A program made the translations under genes and the position numbers. A stretch of DNA of 64,000 bases from Bacteroidales bacterium (lineage in GTDB: Bacteria > Bacteroidota > Bacteroidia > Bacteroidales > UBA10428): NCBI GenBank assembly GCA_016935435.1, contig JAFGQZ010000077.1, positions 1 through 64,000 on the forward strand. The letters are read 5' to 3'. Under the pieces are notes generated by a model, which searched no databases, was not told the DNA's origin, and saw only the letters and a program-made list of their open reading frames with translations. Shown here piece after piece: positions 21,536 through 29,955 of this stretch. Numbering within the stretch: position 1 is the stretch's first letter; the number at the start of each line of letters is the position of its first letter.

Positions 21536-22492
21536 ATGAAAAGAATAATTGCGTTTATATCGATCGCCATCGGTTTTTTCTCTTTATCAACAGGGCAAAC
21601 CCTGGAAGAGAAAGAACAGGAACTCTTTAAAAAGTATAATGTTAAAACACGTACCAACTGGGATTATACTTTTAAGGATTCAAAATTTTCGATGGAGGGC
21701 AAAAAAACCTCTTTAAGCACATACGATAGAAATGGACGGGTGCTTGAAATAAAGGTTTTCAACCCTAAAGGAGAAACTTCGTTGCTCGAGAAATTCGCAT
21801 ACGATACAAAAGGAAACCGTACATTTTATGAACGACAAAGCCTATCGGGCGAGTATAAAAAACAATCGGAGTACGATGAGGAAAGTAATTTAATTCAGGA
21901 ATACGGTTATGACGGTTCGGCAACATTTGGAACAAAATTCAGTTACGACAGCAAAGACCGTGTTACAGAAATTGTTTACCTCATTGCCGATGAGATAGAT
22001 GAAAAAAGGGTTTATACCTATACCGGGAACAAAGCAACAGTTGATATACTTAAAAACGGCAAATTCCTATCGTCGAAAGTATCGCTCACATTTAACAGCC
22101 AAAACCAGGTTATTAAAGAAGAGGTTTCATCTGTCGATGGAAAGGTACTCGAAAGCCGCACCATGGAATACAACAGCATTGGAAAAATTACGAAAGAAGA
22201 AAAATATAAAAGCGGACAGTTAATTTATCGCCAAACCTATGATTACGACAGCAAAAATGAACTATTGAGCATATCGGAAGAAAACAGCAATGAGGCAAAA
22301 TATATCAAAAAACTTTATAAATACGATGATTTGGGAAGGGTAATTGAATACCAGTGGAAACGTAATTCTGCCGACGACTACAACATTAAAGTATTTAAAT
22401 ACGGCGATAAAGGTGTTTGCTCGGAAGAACACACCTACTACCCAAAAACAAACTACAAGCTACTTACAAAATACGAATACGATTTTTATTAA
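21536..22492 (+). CDS. Secreted YD/RHS-like repeat protein
   Basis: A protein of about 318 residues with a signal peptide (MKRIIAFISIAIGFFSLSTGQ) from the ATG at 21536; an upstream in-frame ATG at 21500 would only add residues before the signal peptide. The mature part has about ten beta-type units of the form YDxxGR or YDSKxR (TYDRNGRVLEIKVF, YDTKGNRTFYER, YDSKDRVTEIVYL, YDDLGRVIEYQW), like short YD/RHS repeats in Bacteroidota surface proteins. No toxin or sorting domain is seen. Its function is unknown. Confidence 0.6.
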   Translation: MKRIIAFISIAIGFFSLSTGQTLEEKEQELFKKYNVKTRTNWDYTFKDSKFSMEGKKTSLSTYDRNGRVLEIKVFNPKGETSLLEKFAYDTKGNRTFYERQSLSGEYKKQSEYDEESNLIQEYGYDGSATFGTKFSYDSKDRVTEIVYLIADEIDEKRVYTYTGNKATVDILKNGKFLSSKVSLTFNSQNQVIKEEVSSVDGKVLESRTMEYNSIGKITKEEKYKSGQLIYRQTYDYDSKNELLSISEENSNEAKYIKKLYKYDDLGRVIEYQWKRNSADDYNIKVFKYGDKGVCSEEHTYYPKTNYKLLTKYEYDFY

Positions 22493-22504
22493 CAACTTAA
22501 AGCT

Positions 22505-23119
22505 ATGCTAATCAGGATACATCCTGAAACCCCTGCCCGCCGTCAAATATTTCAAATTGTGGATATATTAAGGGAAGGCGGGGTTATTATTTATCCTACC
22601 GATACAGTTTACGGAATTGGCTGCGATATTTTTAACCAAAAAGCCGTTGAACGGGTTGCACGTATAAAAGGCATTAAACCAGAAAATGCCAATTTCTCGT
22701 TTATTTGTTACGATTTAAGCCATATATCGGATTTTACCAGGCATTTCGATAACCATATTTTTAAAATGATGAAGAAATACCTTCCGGGGCCCTTTACCTT
22801 TATTCTCCCTGCAAACAATAATATCCCAAAGCTTTTTAAGAATAAGAAGAAAACCGTAGGCATCCGTATCCCCAAACACAATATACCATTAGAAATTGTA
22901 AAAGAGCTGGGCAACCCGTTACTAACCACTTCGTTGCACGATTCCGACACATTGTTGGACTACACCACCGATCCGGAACTCATTCAGGAAAACCTTGGCT
23001 ACCTTGTCGATGCTGTTATTGATGGCGGATACGGGCACAACACGCCATCGACAATACTCGATTGTACAGGCAACGAAATTACAATTCTGCGACAAGGCTT
23101 AGGCATATTCGAAGAATAA
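22505..23119 (+). CDS. Sua5/YciO/YrdC-family protein, probable threonylcarbamoyl-AMP synthase
   Basis: A 204-residue single-domain protein. The YrdC fold motifs are present: GGVIIYPTDTVYGIGCDI (about 26-43), the nucleotide-binding KYLPGPFTFILPA, and VGIRIPKHNIPLEI with LTTSLHDSD. TsaC/Sua5 enzymes make threonylcarbamoyl-AMP for t6A37 of tRNAs. The KPENANFSFICYDLSHIS stretch is closer to the YciO branch, whose role is less certain. It begins 12 bases after the repeat-protein gene stop, so the two may share a transcript. Confidence 0.85.
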   Translation: MLIRIHPETPARRQIFQIVDILREGGVIIYPTDTVYGIGCDIFNQKAVERVARIKGIKPENANFSFICYDLSHISDFTRHFDNHIFKMMKKYLPGPFTFILPANNNIPKLFKNKKKTVGIRIPKHNIPLEIVKELGNPLLTTSLHDSDTLLDYTTDPELIQENLGYLVDAVIDGGYGHNTPSTILDCTGNEITILRQGLGIFEE

Positions 23120-23134
23120 CCATTGTTACCCAAA

Positions 23135-23268
23135 TTGAGCGATTCACACTCACGATAAAGACTTTGTAAGCCTTTCACTGCACTACGTTTGTGAAAGGCC
23201 ACAAACCCTAATCGGGGTTAACCCTAAGTAAAGCGCTTGTTCACTTCGTTCCAATCGCTCAACTTAGG
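23135..23268. repeat. Intergenic element with nested inverted repeats
   Basis: The 151-base gap between the convergent Sua5 and trkH genes is full of inverted repeats: TTGAGCGATT (23135-23144) with AATCGCTCAA (23253-23262); GCCTTTCAC (23170-23178) with GTGAAAGGC (23191-23199); AACCC (23204-23208) with GGGTT (23215-23219); CCTAAGT (23223-23229) with ACTTAGG (23262-23268). The base composition is less AT-rich than other gaps. It could be a bidirectional terminator or a member of a dispersed palindromic repeat family; no second copy is in the window. Confidence 0.55.
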
Positions 23269-23270
23269 TG

Positions 23271-24725
23271 TTATTTTCTCCAGAAAGCCGATGTAAACAA
23301 AACCAGAACAGTAAAAATCTCCAAACGGCCAATTAACATCAGAAGCGAAAGAAAGTATTTTCCGAAGGTGCTGAACATGGCGAAATTATCTGCCGGGCCA
23401 ACTTTCCCGATGCCAGGACCAATATTCCCTATACAAGCGGCAACAGCACCTACCGATGTTTCCAAATCGTAACCTTGAAGCGAAACTACGACCACTCCAA
23501 TAATTACAATTATCATATATACCGAAACAAAGGCCAGCACATTTGTAATAATGTGTGGGTGTACGGCCTGCCTGTCGAACCTAACCGGAATAATGGCATT
23601 GGGGTGTATTAACCGTTTCAGCTCAAGAAAACCATTTTTAAACAAGAGCACTATACGCACAATTTTAATGCTGCCGCCAGTAGATCCGGCCGAACCGCCA
23701 AAAAACATTAAAATAAGCAGCAATATCCATGCAGATGGCACCCATTGCAGGTAATTTACAGTGGCATAACCAGTAGTAGTTATAATTGAAGTTACCTGAA
23801 ACAATGCGTCCCTGAACGAACTTTCGGCCGATTTCCCATTGGAAGAAAAATAAACAATAATGGCAACAACAAGGGTAAAACCTGCTATAAAGCCCAGGTA
23901 CCATTTTAACTCTTCGTTTCGCCAAATAGCCTTAAACCTCAAATGCATGGCAAAATAGGCCAGGGTAAAGTTAATGCCTGCAATAATCATAAAAACAGTA
24001 ATAACATAATGGGTATAAGGAAGTTGATAATAGCCAATACTATCGCCCCTGGTCGAATAGCCTCCTGTGGCCATAGTTGTAAACGAGTGGTTCAGGGCAT
24101 CAAAAAAACTCATCTCCCCTAACCACAGTAAAACTGTTTCAAGTAAAGTAAAAATAACATAAACCCCCCAAAGCCTCTTGGCTGTTTCTTTTATGCGAGG
24201 GTGCAATTTATCGGGTGCAGGCCCCGGCACTTCAGCAATAAACAACTGCATGCCCCCAATTCCCAGTACCGGCAAAACGGCGAGCGACAATACTATAATT
24301 CCCATACCGCCCAGCCACTGGGTAAGGCTCCGCCAGAACAACAATCCATGCGACAATGCCTCAATCTGGCTGCCATTGAGAATTGATGCCCCGGTAGTAG
24401 TGAAGCCCGACATGGTTTCGAAAAAAGCATCGGTAAACGAGGGCATTGCCCCTGAAAGAACAAATGGCAAAGCGCCAAAAAGCGAAAAGAGCACCCAGCC
24501 GGCCGATACAATTAAAAACCCTTCGCGTTTACCCAGGTTTTTATTGCTATTTCGGAACCCAGCCCATAAAACACCACCTGTAAACAGGGTTATAAGCGAA
24601 GCAAACAGTAAAGCCTGGCAATCGGTATGACCGTAAAAACCGGAAACAGCAACAGCCAAAAGCATAAAAACCCCTTCAATAATAAGGAGCACACCCTGAA
24701 CAAACCCAATAATTTTATAGTTCAT
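23271..24725 (-). CDS. trkH: Potassium uptake channel subunit TrkH
   Basis: The membrane-embedded K+ translocation subunit of the Trk system, 484 residues with about ten membrane spans. The four pore loops of the family are recognisable, with filter glycines in FTTTGASILN, TMATGGYSTRG, TTTGYATVNYL and GNIGPGIGKVG. The gene starts 7 bases after trkA ends on the same strand, so channel and regulator are co-transcribed. Length is normal for TrkH. Confidence 0.95.
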   Translation of the reverse strand: MNYKIIGFVQGVLLIIEGVFMLLAVAVSGFYGHTDCQALLFASLITLFTGGVLWAGFRNSNKNLGKREGFLIVSAGWVLFSLFGALPFVLSGAMPSFTDAFFETMSGFTTTGASILNGSQIEALSHGLLFWRSLTQWLGGMGIIVLSLAVLPVLGIGGMQLFIAEVPGPAPDKLHPRIKETAKRLWGVYVIFTLLETVLLWLGEMSFFDALNHSFTTMATGGYSTRGDSIGYYQLPYTHYVITVFMIIAGINFTLAYFAMHLRFKAIWRNEELKWYLGFIAGFTLVVAIIVYFSSNGKSAESSFRDALFQVTSIITTTGYATVNYLQWVPSAWILLLILMFFGGSAGSTGGSIKIVRIVLLFKNGFLELKRLIHPNAIIPVRFDRQAVHPHIITNVLAFVSVYMIIVIIGVVVVSLQGYDLETSVGAVAACIGNIGPGIGKVGPADNFAMFSTFGKYFLSLLMLIGRLEIFTVLVLFTSAFWRK

Positions 24726-24732
24726 AGCTTAG

Positions 24733-26070
24733 CTAAAAAAACTTTGCCACTTTATTAATTGCCGAAGGAAGGGCAAATACAACTACTTTGTCGCCGGGCA
24801 GTATTTGAGTATTACCATCGGCAATAAAACTTTCATCGTTGCGTATAACACCGCCTACAAGCGAATCTTTAGGGAAATTTATTTCGCTTAGAGGGCCTTG
24901 CATAATTTTTGCACCATCTTTAACAACAAACTCCATAACCTCGGCATCGGTACCTGTAAGACACTTAACTGCTGTAACCGATTCGCTGCTGGTAAACCTG
25001 AATATTCGGCTGGCGGCAATTACCTTTTTATTAATTATGGTATCGATACCCATATTTTCTGCCAGGGCTATGTAATCGATGTTTTCAACTTCGGCAATGG
25101 TTTTTTTTACGCCAAGCTTTTTTGCCAGCATACACGAGAGTATATTTATTTCCGAATCGCCGGTAACAGATATAAAGGCATCCATTTTACCAAGGCCCTC
25201 TTCCATGAGCAGGTTATAATCGCGCCCATCGCCATTTATTACCAGGGTATTGTTGAGCATATTCGACAAACGGTAGCTTTTTTCCCTGTCGCGCTCAATG
25301 AGCTTAACATTGTGATGATTGCCCAAATCGCGGGCAGCAAGCATGCCAACCCTGCTCCCGCCAAGTATCATAATATCGCGTACATCGTATTGCTTTTTAC
25401 CGGAATATTCCAGCATGTGATCGATATCTTTCTGTGTAGAAATGAAATACACCAAATCGCTCGCCGAAAACACATAACCCCCGTTTGGGACAATTGTTTT
25501 ACCTGAGCGTGTTACGGCAACAGCCATAAACTGGGGTTTATCTGTTTCAAGTTTTAACTGGCTAAGGGTTTTGCCGAGAATTGGGGCATCGTCTTCGAGC
25601 TTTATGGCAAAAAGCGATAGCTTGCCCCCCGAAAAATCGACCACATCGCTGCTGCCAGTTTGTTGCAACAGCCCGACAATTTCGCGTGCTGCAATCTTTT
25701 CTGGATAAATCATGTAATCGATGCCCAGTTCGGTAAAGTGTTCTTTATATTTTACATATAAATACTCCTGGTTATCGATTCGGGCAATGGTTTTTTTTGC
25801 GCCTAACCTTTTGCTCAAAATCGATGCCGTTATGTTTATTTCTTCGGTTTTTGCAACAGCAATAAACAAATCGCATTTTTTTATATTGGTATCGAGCAAA
25901 TCGGGTATCGACAGTGCTGAACCCACACGGGTCATTACATCAAGCACAGAGCCTACCTGGCGGAGTTTATCCTCGTTCGGGTCGAGAAGTATTATATCGT
26001 GGTTTTCCTGGCTAAGCATTTTGGCAAGGTGCGATCCGACAGCACCGGCACCGGCAACAACAATTCTCAT
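24733..26070 (-). CDS. trkA: Trk potassium uptake regulatory subunit TrkA
   Basis: The cytosolic NAD(H)-binding gating ring of the Trk channel, 445 residues. It has two tandem RCK_N/RCK_C units. The first Rossmann motif is VVAGAGAVGSHLAKML (residues 3-18), the second is MILGGSRVGMLAARDLG (about 233-249). Each is followed by a TrkA-C domain (LSLFAIKLEDDAPILGKTL, AEVMEFVVKDGAKI). It is the first gene of the trkA-trkH operon. The 170-base region upstream holds no recognisable gene. Confidence 0.95.
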   Translation of the reverse strand: MRIVVAGAGAVGSHLAKMLSQENHDIILLDPNEDKLRQVGSVLDVMTRVGSALSIPDLLDTNIKKCDLFIAVAKTEEINITASILSKRLGAKKTIARIDNQEYLYVKYKEHFTELGIDYMIYPEKIAAREIVGLLQQTGSSDVVDFSGGKLSLFAIKLEDDAPILGKTLSQLKLETDKPQFMAVAVTRSGKTIVPNGGYVFSASDLVYFISTQKDIDHMLEYSGKKQYDVRDIMILGGSRVGMLAARDLGNHHNVKLIERDREKSYRLSNMLNNTLVINGDGRDYNLLMEEGLGKMDAFISVTGDSEINILSCMLAKKLGVKKTIAEVENIDYIALAENMGIDTIINKKVIAASRIFRFTSSESVTAVKCLTGTDAEVMEFVVKDGAKIMQGPLSEINFPKDSLVGGVIRNDESFIADGNTQILPGDKVVVFALPSAINKVAKFF

Positions 26071-26217
26071 TCTAACTTAAATTATCCGGACAAAGTAAAT
26101 ATGTTTCTTTCTCAAACAAAAAAACTATCGTTTTTTTTTCTGCTTTTTTCAATTTGATTTGTATTGATGAATTGTGCACAAAAGGTTATGTTCTATCTAT
26201 AATATTTCACTAATACA

Positions 26218-26240
26218 GCAAAAAAGCCCTAAACGGCTTC
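26218..26240 (-). terminator. Terminator downstream of the DUF3795 gene
   Basis: On the - strand AAGCC (26239-26235) pairs with GGCTT (26228-26224), and a T run (26223-26219) follows. The stem is short but sits directly after the stop codon. It would end the comEC-DUF3795 transcript. Confidence 0.55.
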
Positions 26241-26657
26241 TTAACCCTTTGCAATTTCTTTACAAGTTAAGCAATAAGCCCCGTGTACGCAAATTGTGCC
26301 GCCACATTTATCACAATGCCACCGGACATGCTCACTTGCAGAAAACTTTTTCAGCCCGTTTTGTTTTATGTTCGCCAGGTTCTCCAACATGCTCATGTTG
26401 TATTTTGTACGATAGCGTTTATCGAGTTGCTTCAGCCTTTTGCACGGATACTTTTCGCATTCGTAACAAAACCCCGAACCTGTTTTTTTAAGTAAACTGC
26501 AATTAACAATAATACATTCTTTGCAATATCGAGGTTTTGTTTCGCTATAGGTACGACAACCAGGACAGGTGTTCTTTTTTCTCAAAAATGCCAGGCAAAT
26601 GGCACAGTTCATGCCACATGGGGCAATTAATAGGTTATATGGTTTAATTCCTGTCAT
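26241..26657 (-). CDS. Cysteine-rich DUF3795 protein
   Basis: A 138-residue protein with 19 cysteines, several in paired arrangements (CGMNCAICLAFL, CPGCRTYSETKPRYCKEC, FCYECEKYPCKRL, CDKCGGTICVHGAYCLTCK). The N-terminal APCGMNC pattern fits DUF3795. The spacing suggests at least two zinc or Fe-S sites; the C-terminal WHCDKCGGTICVH part resembles a zinc ribbon. Its function is unknown. It starts 34 bases after comEC ends on the same strand and probably shares its transcript. Confidence 0.75.
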   Translation of the reverse strand: MTGIKPYNLLIAPCGMNCAICLAFLRKKNTCPGCRTYSETKPRYCKECIIVNCSLLKKTGSGFCYECEKYPCKRLKQLDKRYRTKYNMSMLENLANIKQNGLKKFSASEHVRWHCDKCGGTICVHGAYCLTCKEIAKG

Positions 26658-26691
26658 TTTTAAACAACAAAAAATAAATATAGTTTATATT

Positions 26692-28788
26692 TTACAAATC
26701 AATTATTAAAGCACCATCAGCCTTTATATCGTAAAGCCTATAATTATTTTCTTTCGCAAACTCCTTCCATTTCTCCCTAAAATAATGGCTTAGCCCACTG
26801 CCCAGAATTATTTTACCTGTTTCAAAAAGCTGTTTGGGCGGCAACACATTACCGGGCACAAACAAACAGGTGGCATTTGTAATTGCTGTTCCCGATAAAA
26901 TACTGCCATGCTCCTGATATACAATTATGCCGGTTGTGCGATTTAGCTTTAAAAACATATTAGGTTTATTCTTTAAAGGCAGACCGCCCCCAAAAACCGA
27001 TGCAATTGTATCAAACGGCAGCAGCTTAATTTCTTTGGTGTTTCTTATTCTACCAAGGTGTCCCGAACACGACAAAAGAGCCTTTTCCTTATCGGTTTTC
27101 GTGCAGGCAGTAGAAAACAAATAGGCCTGCCTGCCTGAATAAATGCCCAATGTGGAGCAACCGGAAGTATTATAAATTGTTACACATTGTTTTTGTTTTA
27201 AAGTATAAACATCGAGAATGCACAGTACTAAAAACACATTTACAAGCAACAGGCTTGTTTTCAAATAGGCGTACTTTTTCCCGGTAAACCACAATGTTGC
27301 CGCAATTAACAATATATATAAAACAAATACACCTGCCCGTGTAAGATAAAGGTTGCTTAAAACAGAAAACGGAAGGCTTTCGGTAAACCCAACACTTGTA
27401 TTCAGCATAAATGCTGCCACAGAACAAAGTTTACCCATAACAATGCTTAACAAAGGTGAAAACGAAAACACAAAGAAAATTACAATGAATACCAACAAAA
27501 CAAACATTATGGGAATTACAAATAAGTTAGCCAGCCAGAAATAAACCGGAAACTGGTTAAAATAATAGATTACCAGGGGCAGGGTTGTAAGCTGCGCGGC
27601 AAGGCTGACACAAAGCAACTGATAGAAGTAGGCTGCAATTTTGTTGGAAAAAGAAAACAGCCGGTTAAATTTTGGCTGATAAAACACAATGCCCCCAACA
27701 GCCAGATACGATAATTGAAAGCCTGCATCATATAGTTGCAGTGGATTAAAAGCCAGCATAAACAATGCCGAAGCCGCCAGAATATTAAAATACGAAATAT
27801 GGCGCCTGAACAACTGTCCAAGCGAAATAAGGGAAAACATTATTGCAGCCCTGTTAACCGATGCCGACATTCCGGAGAGCAGGGCATAAAACCATATTAC
27901 AAGCACGATAAAAACAACCTTAATTGTTCGTCCGTGTGAAAACCGTTCCATCGGCATAAGTAAAAAATTCAGGAACATAAATAAAATGCCTATATGCAAG
28001 CCCGAAACAGCCAGAATGTGCATAACACCAGCCCGCGCATACGAATCGCGCATATCGCCGGTAATTAAATTCCTGTCGCCTATGCTTACGGCCGTTATTA
28101 AAGCCAACGATTCGCTATCTCCAATAAAACTTCCAAGTTGTTCCCTGATTTTTTCCCTCAGCACAAATACGAGCTTATTGATACTAAAGGCTTTATTTCC
28201 GGCTGTTATAATACTTATATCATCTTTATTGGCCCATAATTGGTAAAACACCCCTTTCGATGCCATGTACAGTTTATAATTGAATTCGTTGGGGTTTCCA
28301 CAATTTTTAATTCGTTCCGGGGCGCCCTTGACCAGAATTTTATCGCCAACCGAAAAGTTTTTTGGTACATTTTCGTCATACTTAACATATAGGTTTGCCT
28401 TATACTGGCAGAATTTTCCTTTAGCTGCAGGCAAATGCAACACTACAGGCAGTAAAAGGTTTTTTTCTTTCGGCTGGGGCGAATTGTAAATAACTGCCTG
28501 GTAAAAGTTTTTCCCGTAAAATATTTCTTTGGAAGGCTGAACACTCGCGGTATAAACAAAAGCAATGCTAAAAAGCAACAGGGCAATCAAAAACCCCGTA
28601 AACTTTTCGGTTTTTTTAAAAAAAACTAAAAATAAGAACAAAACAACAAGAACAAAAACGGCCCAGGTTAGTTTATATGTATAACCGGCATCAAAAGGGC
28701 CAAGCCAGTAAGCCGTAACAATACCCGGAATAAAAAACAATAAAAGGCGCACAAAAGGTATTTTTCGTAAGCCTGTGTAAATGTTCAT
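26692..28788 (-). CDS. comEC: ComEC/Rec2-family DNA uptake channel
   Basis: A 698-residue polytopic inner-membrane protein related to the channel that imports single-stranded DNA in natural transformation. An N-terminal DUF4131-type domain is followed by the competence domain with the signature YARAGVMHILAVSGLHIGILFMFLNFLL (about 245-272) and some ten membrane spans. The C-terminal about 170 residues are soluble and do not show the HxHxDH motif of the metallo-beta-lactamase domain found in B. subtilis ComEC. No other competence gene is nearby, so active transformation cannot be concluded. Confidence 0.9.
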   Translation of the reverse strand: MNIYTGLRKIPFVRLLLFFIPGIVTAYWLGPFDAGYTYKLTWAVFVLVVLFLFLVFFKKTEKFTGFLIALLLFSIAFVYTASVQPSKEIFYGKNFYQAVIYNSPQPKEKNLLLPVVLHLPAAKGKFCQYKANLYVKYDENVPKNFSVGDKILVKGAPERIKNCGNPNEFNYKLYMASKGVFYQLWANKDDISIITAGNKAFSINKLVFVLREKIREQLGSFIGDSESLALITAVSIGDRNLITGDMRDSYARAGVMHILAVSGLHIGILFMFLNFLLMPMERFSHGRTIKVVFIVLVIWFYALLSGMSASVNRAAIMFSLISLGQLFRRHISYFNILAASALFMLAFNPLQLYDAGFQLSYLAVGGIVFYQPKFNRLFSFSNKIAAYFYQLLCVSLAAQLTTLPLVIYYFNQFPVYFWLANLFVIPIMFVLLVFIVIFFVFSFSPLLSIVMGKLCSVAAFMLNTSVGFTESLPFSVLSNLYLTRAGVFVLYILLIAATLWFTGKKYAYLKTSLLLVNVFLVLCILDVYTLKQKQCVTIYNTSGCSTLGIYSGRQAYLFSTACTKTDKEKALLSCSGHLGRIRNTKEIKLLPFDTIASVFGGGLPLKNKPNMFLKLNRTTGIIVYQEHGSILSGTAITNATCLFVPGNVLPPKQLFETGKIILGSGLSHYFREKWKEFAKENNYRLYDIKADGALIIDL

Positions 28789-28792
28789 ATTC

Positions 28793-28800
28793 CAAAAATA
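28793..28800 (-). promoter_or_regulatory. -7-like box upstream of comEC
   Basis: Reads TATTTTTG on - and fits TAnnTTTG, but only 4 bases separate it from the comEC ATG at 28788. Either the mRNA is leaderless and starts about at the ATG, or the box is a chance match in AT-rich DNA. Confidence 0.3.
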
Positions 28801-28883
28801 ATTTAAACCAATATATCAAAAAATATTAGTTCCGAAACAAAAAAAAAAGTAACTTATTTCAGAAAATCCTAAACGATAAAAAC

Positions 28884-29897
28884 ATGGCAGACTTAAGAAC
28901 AAACTATCTTGGAATAGAATTAAAGAACCCCTTAATTTTAGGTGCGTGCAACCTGGTTACCAATATCGACACCATTAAAAAGGCCGAAGAAAAAGGCATA
29001 GCCGCAATCGTATATAAATCGTTGTTTGAAGAGCAGATACAGCTCGAAAGGGCCCAGCTCGACGACGAACTTGAGGAATATGCCGACAGGAATGCCGAAA
29101 TGGTAAACCTTTTTCCAAACATTCAGCATGCCGGTCCCGAAGAACACCTTTTTAATGTTTCGCGGGTTAAACAAAGTGTTAAAATACCCGTAATTGCCAG
29201 CTTAAATGCCATTTTAAAAGACTCGTGGGTCGATTACGCCAAACAGCTTGAAAAAACCGGTATTGATGCACTTGAGATTAATTTCTTTTATGTGCCTAAA
29301 AACTTCGACTTTGAAGGGCACCAGGTAATAAAAGAACAGGTTGACATACTTCGCGCCATAAAACAGGCTATTAAAATACCTGTAAGTGTTAAATTGAGCC
29401 CGTTTTATGCCAATCCCCTGCATGTAATTGCCAGTATGAAAAATGCCGGTGCCGATGGCTTTGTGTTGTTTAACCGGATGTTCCAGCCCGAGATAGATAT
29501 AGACAAAGAGCAACATTTTGCACCATACGACCTGAGCAACCCAAGCGACAACAGGCTGGCACTCAGGTTTGCAGGCCTGCTTTTCGGTAACTTAAAAACC
29601 AGTATTTGCAGCAATACCGGTATATACACAGGCGCCGATGTTTTAAAAATGATACTTGCCGGTGCCGACTGCGTGCAGGTTGTTAGCACAATATACAAGA
29701 ATAAAATCGACTATATCCCCACCATTCTGTCTGATATTACTTCGTGGATGGACAAAAAGGGGTATAACAACCTGGCAGCCTTCAGGGGCAAGCTATCCAA
29801 CAAAAACATAAACGACCCGTTTGTGTATAAACGTGCCCAATACATCGATTTGCTGCTAAAATCGGACGAGGTAATTAAAAAATTCCCGGTATTGTAA
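28884..29897 (+). CDS. Dihydroorotate dehydrogenase-like flavoprotein
   Basis: A 337-residue TIM-barrel protein of the DHODH family. The N terminus MADLRTNYLGIELKNPLILGACNL matches the barrel start, IPVSVKLSPFYANPLHVIASMKNAGADGFVLFNR contains the FMN-contacting Lys and glycine-rich turns, and NTGIYTGADVLKMILAGADCVQVVSTIY is the C-terminal phosphate-binding segment. It belongs to the group often annotated as DHODH-like in Bacteroidota, not clearly the pyrimidine enzyme itself. No pyr genes are near, and the substrate is uncertain. Confidence 0.82.
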   Translation: MADLRTNYLGIELKNPLILGACNLVTNIDTIKKAEEKGIAAIVYKSLFEEQIQLERAQLDDELEEYADRNAEMVNLFPNIQHAGPEEHLFNVSRVKQSVKIPVIASLNAILKDSWVDYAKQLEKTGIDALEINFFYVPKNFDFEGHQVIKEQVDILRAIKQAIKIPVSVKLSPFYANPLHVIASMKNAGADGFVLFNRMFQPEIDIDKEQHFAPYDLSNPSDNRLALRFAGLLFGNLKTSICSNTGIYTGADVLKMILAGADCVQVVSTIYKNKIDYIPTILSDITSWMDKKGYNNLAAFRGKLSNKNINDPFVYKRAQYIDLLLKSDEVIKKFPVL

Positions 29898-29930
29898 TTT
29901 GCAAAAAATAACACAGACAATATAATAAAG

Positions 29931-29955
29931 ACGCAGGCAAAGCCTGCGTTTTTAT
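29931..29955. terminator. Bidirectional terminator between the DHODH-like gene and rlmD
   Basis: ACGCAGGC (29931-29938) and GCCTGCGT (29942-29949) form a perfect 8-bp stem with an AAA loop, followed by TTTTAT on +. The A-rich DNA before it gives a weaker T run on -. The neighbouring genes converge here. Confidence 0.85.

Noticed and set aside
23271-26070. Trk genes as part of a defence or toxin system
   Set aside because: Both proteins have intact channel and RCK motifs and form the usual trkA-trkH operon.
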